From: Emticicia sp043780375 | GTDB lineage: Bacteria > Bacteroidota > Bacteroidia > Cytophagales > Spirosomataceae | Length of the DNA: 64,000 nt | Assembly: GCF_043780375.1 (NCBI RefSeq) | Contig: NZ_JAYWCU010000117.1 | Span: 1-64,000, forward strand | Reading direction: 5' to 3' | Shown here: in pieces, positions 61,450-64,000 of the stretch | How positions within the stretch are numbered: position 1 is the stretch's first letter | Layout of the letters: the number at the start of each line of letters is the position of its first letter | Notes under the pieces: generated by a model | What the model saw: only the letters and a program-made list of their open reading frames with translations | Told to the model about the DNA's origin: nothing | The model's database searches: none | Position numbers and translations under genes: made by a program

Positions 61450-62104
61450 TTTTCTAAAAAAACAACGATAGTAAGCGATGTACTTGCTGGTAAATATTGA
61501 GTTAAATATTTGATTATAAAGTTTTTACATGTTTGTTTTCGTTGAAATATATGATTTTGAATCACAATTCTATTTAAATATTTCTAATCAAATAAGCGTC
61601 TCAAAGATATAATAAAAGTAGCCGATAGGAATAATATAAACTGCAAAATTTTAGAGAAAATCCTATACATTATTTTTCTAATATCATGTCGCACTAACCT
61701 TGGCAAGTAAACGACTAAAAAAAAGGCGAGGGTTTCGCAAGTAAACACTTTGCAAACTCCACCACTTTCTTGTGGCAAGTACCTGTATATTCCAGCGAAA
61801 GAGGTTCTTCGTCAATTTTGGTGAAAGATTAATTTCAGGTTAACTCCATGAATTTTTATAGCTATAAAATGCCGTTTAATTAGGCTAAACTTATATCATT
61901 TCATTTTTTGAATCTTCTATTTTGACTTACAACAAGTATTTCACCAAAATTGACGATGAACGAGTAACGAACGCCGACTATGGGTCAATTTGCTCTACTT
62001 TTCTCATTTTAGGCCCAAATGGTGAACTTAGCCCAATTTTATTAAACCATTTACAAAAAATAGTGCGAGAAAATTAGACAATCTCATTCTTCCTATATCT
62101 TTAA
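61450..62104. other. Intergenic region with a MITE-like element, no gene
   Basis: 655 AT-rich bases. A short open frame at 61584-61778 shows no family features. The 61804-61961 segment is bounded by inverted repeats (listed separately). Nothing else was recognised. Confidence 0.6.
61804..61961. mobile_element. MITE-like element, 158 bp
   Basis: Ends at 61804-61826 and 61939-61961 are inverted repeats matching in 22 of 23 positions (GTTCTTCGTCAATTTTGG core). The interior has no coding capacity. A third copy of the same end occurs at 63596-63618, so this is a repeated mobile-element terminus, probably of a larger IS. Confidence 0.75.
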
Positions 62105-62587
62105 TCAAACCCCTAATGGCTTTCTATCAGGATATTTGTCCAATTCTTTTTTTAGTTCTATGGCAATTTTTTTCAATTCAAGATTGTCTGCACAGATGTC
62201 AACGAAATATTCCTTGTCGAAGTCTAGGTCTATTAACGTTACATATGGAGGGCGAAATTCAAGGTCGAAGTTTATCCTAATCATTTTTTTGTCTGAATTA
62301 AACTCGTTAAAAAGTTCAAACAATAAATTAGGTTCAATAAAACTCAGGCAAGTACGGCCAGATTGAACATTTTTTGAGAGTGTATCAAACCAATTGATCA
62401 ATTTTTCAACATCAGAAGTTGTCAATGAAGGATAAACAGTACTCCAATTTCCAAAATTGCTTTTAACATTTAGAGAAATATTTAGCCAATTGTCATCTGA
62501 TTCGAACTCAGCAACAGATATCTCAGGAAACTCATAGCCGGTTATTTCTAATTCAACAGTTTGATTGTCAATTCCAAAAAAAGTCAT
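62105..62587 (-). CDS. Small acidic protein, possibly WapI-type immunity protein
   Basis: A 160-residue acidic protein with no signal peptide or membrane helix. The style of sequence (LEITGYEFPEISVAEFESDDNWLNISLNVKSN, then a WFD-containing middle) resembles the WapI family of immunity proteins, but this is from memory of the pattern and not firm. If so, it would protect against a contact-dependent toxin; no toxin gene is adjacent. A 160-codon acidic frame in such AT-rich DNA is likely to be a real gene. Confidence 0.55.
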   Translation of the reverse strand: MTFFGIDNQTVELEITGYEFPEISVAEFESDDNWLNISLNVKSNFGNWSTVYPSLTTSDVEKLINWFDTLSKNVQSGRTCLSFIEPNLLFELFNEFNSDKKMIRINFDLEFRPPYVTLIDLDFDKEYFVDICADNLELKKIAIELKKELDKYPDRKPLGV

Positions 62588-62757
62588 ATTTTAATGTAAG
62601 TTTATTAAGGTTTTAAGTGCCGAAACAGAGGACAAGCGATTTGAGACCGTTCGCCGTAGCGATAAAATACATTACCTCTTAAATCTTTTTAGGGAAATTG
62701 TGCAATACTTGTAAAAGTGTTTTCAAGTGTTACCATTAATCCTAAACAAAGAATATT

Positions 62758-63552
62758 TTAAAATGAATTTTCAAATATTTCGGTAATTATTTTATTTAGT
62801 TCTAAAATTTTTTCAGGAATCACTTGATTATTTTCCATGTAGAGATTTCTATTTATTTCTATCATAACAGAAAGCACTGAATCATTTTTTTTATAAAATT
62901 TTAGGGGAACTATTGTTCCACTATATGGACTATTTATTTTAGATGAAAATCCATATCTATCAAATGACCTAATTAAGGTATTTGTTAGCCAATTAGGTGT
63001 ATGAAAATCGTCAGTTCCTATACAAATATTCGGTCTATCTAAAGATTGGTCTGAATCTGTTTTAAATGGAATATTTGCAAATGAATGACAATCTACAATT
63101 ATAGCGAAGTCATTTGTGTTAAGTGTCTCTTGTACAATATTTTCAAAAGTTTTATGATGTTCTTTATAATACTTTTCAAAAACATTCTTTTTTGAATCTA
63201 GAATGTCTTCTCTAAGTATTTCTCCTGTGTCGGTATGGGTATAAAAAAATCCTCTTCCAACTTTATAAAGTTCTTCAAAATCGTCTTCAAATCTTTCAAC
63301 GTCACAAAATATTCTACTAAAAGGTGCTATCAGTTTTTTTGTGTCTACTATATCAAAAATTTTGTCAGTTGCCCAATCTGTTAGCAGGTTAATTTCATTC
63401 TCAACCAAATCCATATTATACCCATTTGTGAAAGGTAAATAAGTACTTGCATGAGGAATATGAAATATTAATGAATCTTTAAAAATATCACCAAATAATG
63501 CTTTTGAATACTCATATCTTTCTTTTAACATAGGTTTTACTTGGATTTTCAT
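62758..63552 (-). CDS. N-formylglutamate amidohydrolase-like protein
   Basis: A 264-residue protein of the N-formylglutamate amidohydrolase (FGase/HutG-like) fold. Signature segments are IFHIPHASTYLPF near residue 30, CDVERFEDD near 90, the metal site VDCHSFANIPF near 155, INSPYSGTIVP near 205, and MIEINRNLYM near 230. Known members hydrolyse formylglutamate in histidine breakdown or related formyl-amide compounds. No hut genes are nearby, so the substrate is open. It lies within the island as an isolated gene. Confidence 0.85.
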   Translation of the reverse strand: MKIQVKPMLKERYEYSKALFGDIFKDSLIFHIPHASTYLPFTNGYNMDLVENEINLLTDWATDKIFDIVDTKKLIAPFSRIFCDVERFEDDFEELYKVGRGFFYTHTDTGEILREDILDSKKNVFEKYYKEHHKTFENIVQETLNTNDFAIIVDCHSFANIPFKTDSDQSLDRPNICIGTDDFHTPNWLTNTLIRSFDRYGFSSKINSPYSGTIVPLKFYKKNDSVLSVMIEINRNLYMENNQVIPEKILELNKIITEIFENSF

Positions 63553-63806
63553 TTATACGTTCTTTAAAAAACAGCTTCTTGTGCCGTCAATAATAGTTCT
63601 TCGTCAATTTTGGTAAAAAACATGCTGCATTTTAAAAATAGGATTTCAAAATAATGAAAAGGTTATCAAAATTATTTTAATTAAACCGCATGCTAAATCA
63701 ATCTAAAATCTTGGATTTGCCTAGAAATTAATCTATTACCAAAACTAAGAAAGCTTTCTGTACGATAAAATTAGATAATCTCAGGTTGCTGCTAAATCCA
63801 TGATAT
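63553..63806. other. Intergenic region with a stray mobile-element end
   Basis: 254 AT-rich bases with no gene. At 63596-63618 there is a copy of the inverted-repeat end of the MITE-like element at 61804, in direct orientation. Confidence 0.6.
63596..63618. repeat. Third copy of the MITE/IS end sequence
   Basis: GTTCTTCGTCAATTTTGGT followed by AAAA, one base different from 61804-61826. Confidence 0.75.
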
Positions 63807-64000
63807 TTATTTTGCTATAGACTTTTCGACTCGTTTAGCTATTGACGAAATAGCCCATTTACCATTAATTTGATAATTCTTTAATGTTTCTAACAATCCT
63901 ATTTCATTTTCTTTTGGAAGTGACTTGTTGCTAATTGTTATTGGACTTTTGGATTTTCCAACTGTTGTCATCAATTCTGCCTCTTCCTTTGGTAAAAATT
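63807..64000 (-). CDS. 3' end of an unknown gene running past the right edge
   Basis: The - strand is open from the edge to a TAA at 63807-63809. The visible C-terminal 63 residues (for example TTVGKSKSPITISNKSLPKE and WAISSIAKRVEKSIAK) are basic and not recognised. The start lies outside the window. Confidence 0.45.
   Translation of the reverse strand, partial: FLPKEEAELMTTVGKSKSPITISNKSLPKENEIGLLETLKNYQINGKWAISSIAKRVEKSIAK

Larger units (their letters stand above)
50517..64000. mobile_element. Genomic island inserted at tRNA-Val (left end in window, right end not seen)
   Basis: The tRNA 3' fragment, a tyrosine recombinase 146 bases inside it, lower GC content, pseudogenes and nested insertion sequences together mark an island. 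The orientation of the fragment means that the intact tRNA-Val should lie at the far right end with its 3' side facing the island; no such tRNA occurs up to 64000. Thus at least 13.5 kb of island is present. Confidence 0.7.

Noticed and set aside
61584..61778. 64-residue - strand open frame
   Set aside because: No family features, no promoter and it lies beside mobile-element ends; probably chance.
1..64000. CRISPR array
   Set aside because: No regularly spaced direct repeats with unique spacers were seen; the short repeats present are tandem 15-mers, inverted repeats or paired direct repeats.

Overview
The window is AT-rich DNA from a member of the Bacteroidota, most likely a Cytophagales/Spirosomaceae-type bacterium. 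The evidence is a PorP/SprF protein beside a secreted protein with a type IX secretion (T9SS) type B C-terminal domain, several A/T-preceded starts without obvious Shine-Dalgarno sequences, repeated TAnnTTTG promoter elements, and Bacteroidota-type families (TerC, DUF2911, DUF4159, BatA-like proteins). The genus cannot be fixed from sequence reading alone.

Positions 1-35000 are ordinary chromosome with many convergent gene pairs separated by bidirectional hairpin terminators. They hold a ROK kinase, gatC, plsC, a TerC protein, tagaturonate reductase (uxaB), argC, lgt, a ComEC-like protein coupled to an acetylxylan-esterase-like enzyme, two SGNH hydrolases, anmK, an amino-acid permease, the PorP/T9SS-B pair, ruvB, a YraN protein, psd, a large membrane/TPR protein, an ABC ATPase, DUF2911, an S9 peptidase, a trimeric surface protein with YadA-like repeats and an S74 chaperone, rimO and fusA. 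A parS-like site lies between psd and the TPR protein. A PIN-type toxin-antitoxin pair and a decayed lipoprotein gene follow.

Positions 36400-50500 hold a long + strand cluster: two tandem copies of a TldD/PmbA peptidase pair (the TldD copies carry Tat-like signals), then DUF4159, a MoxR ATPase, a DUF58 protein, a BatA-like protein, a large His-rich membrane protein and a membrane protein with a possible GATase-like domain. The last five are packed with gaps of -4 to 27 bp. The layout suggests a membrane-associated MoxR/vWA machine linked to TldD-type proteolysis.

From about 50517 to the right edge is a genomic island. It starts with the 3' half of a tRNA-Val(UAC) gene, followed by a tyrosine recombinase, which is the signature of one end of an element inserted in a tRNA. 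The other end is not in the window. The island carries a second tRNA-end-like scar, remnants of a T9SS-B domain and of a GNAT acetyltransferase, and an intact three-gene operon of unrecognised function (four-TM coiled-coil protein, membrane-anchored vWA-like protein, secreted TPR protein with a probable outer-membrane barrel). It also carries an ISAs1 element nested in a decayed IS481 element, a GH25 lysozyme-like protein, a possible immunity-like protein, a 158-bp MITE-like element and an N-formylglutamate amidohydrolase-like protein.

A 15-bp GC-rich unit (GGAACGCCGCCCGAC) recurs through the window, tandemly inside the ComEC gene (as Gly-Gly-Val-Pro-Ser), inside the dead IS481 transposase, and as partial copies in three other places. 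It looks like a small dispersed repeat that inserts in multiples of three inside coding sequence. The best candidate for an undescribed system is the three-gene operon at 53468-58275.
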